A DNA stretch of 64,000 bases, taken from assembly GCA_000799755.1 (NCBI GenBank), contig JUHI01000008.1, positions 186,001 through 250,000 of the forward strand, written 5' to 3'. Below are positions 62,055-64,000 of this stretch, piece by piece. Position 1 is the stretch's first letter. Every line of letters starts with the position of its first letter. Position numbers and translations under genes: made by a program. The notes under the pieces are model-generated. The model was given only the letters and a program-made list of their open reading frames with translations, made no database searches and had not been told where the DNA came from. This stretch comes from Martinezella tropici. GTDB lineage: Bacteria > Pseudomonadota > Alphaproteobacteria > Rhizobiales > Rhizobiaceae.

Positions 62055-64000
62055 TCATGCGGTTCTGCGTCGTTTCATCAGCAATACAAGCAGCAGCGGG
62101 GCACCGACGAGGGCCGAAACCAGACCAGCGGGCATCTGGTAGGGAAAGGCAATCATTCTACCGAACCAATCCGCGAGCACCATGAGGCTGCCGCCTGCAA
62201 GCGCCGCGCCGGCAAGCTGCGGAGCCGCGCGCCGCAAGCCAAGTTCGCGCGCCAGATGCGGCCCCATCAGGCCGATGAAGCTCAAGGGACCGACGACGAG
62301 GGTGGCGGCAGTCGTCATCGCGGCAGCCAGGGCAAAGAGGCAGCCTCGGGCGTAATTGACGCGAATGCCGATTGCCTGGGCTGCCTGCGGGCCGAGCGGC
62401 AGCAGGTCGAGCCAACGATAGGCCAGAAACGCGAGTGCAAGGCCTATTGCCGCAGCGACGGTCGAAGAAACTGCCTTCGATGTATCAACAAGATAGGTTG
62501 ATCCGCTCATCCATTGCATCACGATCATCGCGCGCGGGTCGCCGCTGGCGGCAAGTACGCTGATGAAAGCGTCCAGCATGGCGCCGAGCGCAATGCCGGT
62601 CAAAAGCACCCGCTCGGGCGCGAAACCGGAGCGGATGCCGAACAGGAAGATGGCGATGAGAACGGCGAAAGCGCCGAGACCTCCAAAGCCCAATTGAGCG
62701 GCCATGCCGGGGGCGGGTAGCAGAAAGAGCGCGGCGGTGACGCCAAGCGTGGCGCCTGCGGAGATGCCGAGAACCTCCGGGCTTGCCATCTCATTACCGC
62801 TGAGCCGTTGCAGGATCGCGCCGACGACGCCGAGCATTGCGCCGGCGGTAAAGGCGCCGGCGATGCGCGGCAGGCGGTAGGGCAGCACGTCGGACCATTG
62901 AAGATAGGCAAGCAAGCTCCAGGTCCCATCCGGTGCGCGCCCGAAGAAGGACGCCGCAGCCAGCAGCAGGACGAGCATAGGGATTGATGCAAACAAGAGG
63001 GATCGGGTTGAGCGAGGAGCGCGGATTGCGTTCGGTGATGGAGCTGGTGCGCTGCGTTGAACGGCCTTCAGACGCGGCAGCATCAGAAGCAGCAACGGAG
63101 CGCCGAGCAGTGCGGTAATGGCGCCCGTCGGCAGGAAGGTCGAAGAGGCTCCGGAAAGCAGCACAAGGGCCTCATCGGTCAATAGCAGCAATCCCGCGCC
63201 GATGAGGGGAGACCAGACTAGTTGGCTTTTCATGTGCCGGGCGCCAGCGAGCTGGGCGACGCGCGGTGCGATGAGGCCGATAAAGCCGATCACGCCGACG
63301 GCGCTGGTGACGATGGCGGCAAGCGCGATCGCAACGCAGACCGCGGCAATGCGGGTGCGTCTTACCGAAAGGCCCAGGCCGCTCGCGCCGCTGTCGCCGA
63401 GCTCCATCAGCGACAGCGGCCGGGCCATCAGCAAGGCGGCGACGGAGAGCATGGCGATTTTCGGGAGAAGGGAAAGCGGAATGGTCCAGCTTTGCTGTGC
63501 GAGCGATCCTGCCCCCCAGATAAACAGACCGGAGAGGTAACGATCGTTCATCAGGACGAGAATGGCGGCAAGCGCGCCGCTCCAGACGCCGACGATCAGG
63601 CCGGCAAGCACGAGAGCCAGAGGCGAAAAGCCGCGTCTTGCGCCGATCAGGAAGACGACCGCAGCGGCCGCGGCGCTGCCGAACAGGGCAACGGCATCGC
63701 GGCTGAGGCCCTGAAGTGCGGGGAAAGCCAGCATGACGGCGACGAGTGCGAGGTTGGCTCCCGCAGAGATGCCGAGCGTCGAGGGCGAGGCCAACGGATT
63801 GCGCAGCACCTGCTGCAACAGGCTTCCCGACAGCGACAGGGCGGCACCCGCCAGCAACGCGGTGGCAATTCGTGGCAGGGTCGAATAGAGCAGAAGCAGG
63901 CGCTGCGGATCGTAGCCCGCCTCCTGCTGGAACAGACGGGAAAAGTCCGGAGCCAGTTGGTGCCAGGCAAGTAGGCCGGCAAGCGCGAACAGCGTCAGAG
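62055..64000 (-). CDS. fhuB: Iron-siderophore ABC permease, FhuB type (5' end outside window)
   Basis: At least 647 residues of an inner-membrane permease with two fused FecCD-type halves, as in FhuB (about 660). The first half contains SLSGSLLQQVLRNPLASPSTLGISAGA and the second GAILQRLSGNEMASPEVLGISAGAT, the duplicated cytoplasmic-loop signature. The frame is open to the right edge (visible upstream translation LFALAGLLAWHQLAPDF), so the start codon lies beyond 64000; the internal TTG at 63857 is not the start. It would import ferric hydroxamate siderophores, together with a binding protein and ATPase probably encoded further right. Confidence 0.93.
   Translation of the reverse strand, partial: LTLFALAGLLAWHQLAPDFSRLFQQEAGYDPQRLLLLYSTLPRIATALLAGAALSLSGSLLQQVLRNPLASPSTLGISAGANLALVAVMLAFPALQGLSRDAVALFGSAAAAAVVFLIGARRGFSPLALVLAGLIVGVWSGALAAILVLMNDRYLSGLFIWGAGSLAQQSWTIPLSLLPKIAMLSVAALLMARPLSLMELGDSGASGLGLSVRRTRIAAVCVAIALAAIVTSAVGVIGFIGLIAPRVAQLAGARHMKSQLVWSPLIGAGLLLLTDEALVLLSGASSTFLPTGAITALLGAPLLLLMLPRLKAVQRSAPAPSPNAIRAPRSTRSLLFASIPMLVLLLAAASFFGRAPDGTWSLLAYLQWSDVLPYRLPRIAGAFTAGAMLGVVGAILQRLSGNEMASPEVLGISAGATLGVTAALFLLPAPGMAAQLGFGGLGAFAVLIAIFLFGIRSGFAPERVLLTGIALGAMLDAFISVLAASGDPRAMIVMQWMSGSTYLVDTSKAVSSTVAAAIGLALAFLAYRWLDLLPLGPQAAQAIGIRVNYARGCLFALAAAMTTAATLVVGPLSFIGLMGPHLARELGLRRAAPQLAGAALAGGSLMVLADWFGRMIAFPYQMPAGLVSALVGAPLLLVLLMKRRRTA

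Overview
This window looks like chromosome or chromid sequence from a member of the Rhizobiaceae (Rhizobium/Agrobacterium group). The support is a bcsN-A-B-Z-K cellulose operon, several GntR/FCD- and LysR-controlled ABC uptake operons, rhizobial TGA-N9-TCA iron boxes, and high-GC alphaproteobacterial coding. I see no rRNA, tRNA, CRISPR array, transposase or integrase.

Layout. 1-896 is the 5' part of an ABC exporter gene. 1114-6893 is a minus-strand sugar operon: DapA-type lyase, GntR, binding protein, two permeases and a PfkB kinase resembling sulfofructose kinase YihV. 7186-8590 holds a TetR/VOC divergent pair and a KTSC protein. 8755-19255 is a sugar-acid region: MFS carrier, enolase-superfamily dehydratase, peptide-type ABC importer, GntR and a second DapA-family enzyme. 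19305-25514 holds miscellaneous genes (5-FTHF cyclo-ligase, LysR, HPP-CBS membrane protein, GNAT, small proteins, a hydrolase). 25942-29016 encodes an ABC permease/ATPase pair with no binding protein. 29055-32501 encodes an ArnT-like GT39, an ArnC/GtrB-like GT2 and a YdjC deacetylase.

34298-43838 is the most coherent accessory system. A DmpA-type aminopeptidase and a D-amino-acid aminotransferase on the plus strand converge on a minus-strand operon encoding a complete oligopeptide-type ABC importer, a D-aminopeptidase with the DAP catalytic motifs, and a LysR regulator. Together these would import peptides with D-residues, release the D-amino acids and transaminate them.

44199-45804 is an ArsR/SRPBCC pair divergent from a DHFR-fold reductase, with a 22-bp direct repeat between them. 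46037-48630 holds a GntR regulator with two winged-helix domains, an altronate/galactarate-type dehydratase and a perfect 40-bp palindrome at the dehydratase promoter. 48845-58003 is the cellulose operon, preceded by a CtrA-like site. 58260-64000 is a siderophore locus (esterase, TonB-dependent receptor, FhuB-type permease) with two iron-box motifs.

All calls come from reading the sequence and remembered family motifs; no database search was run.
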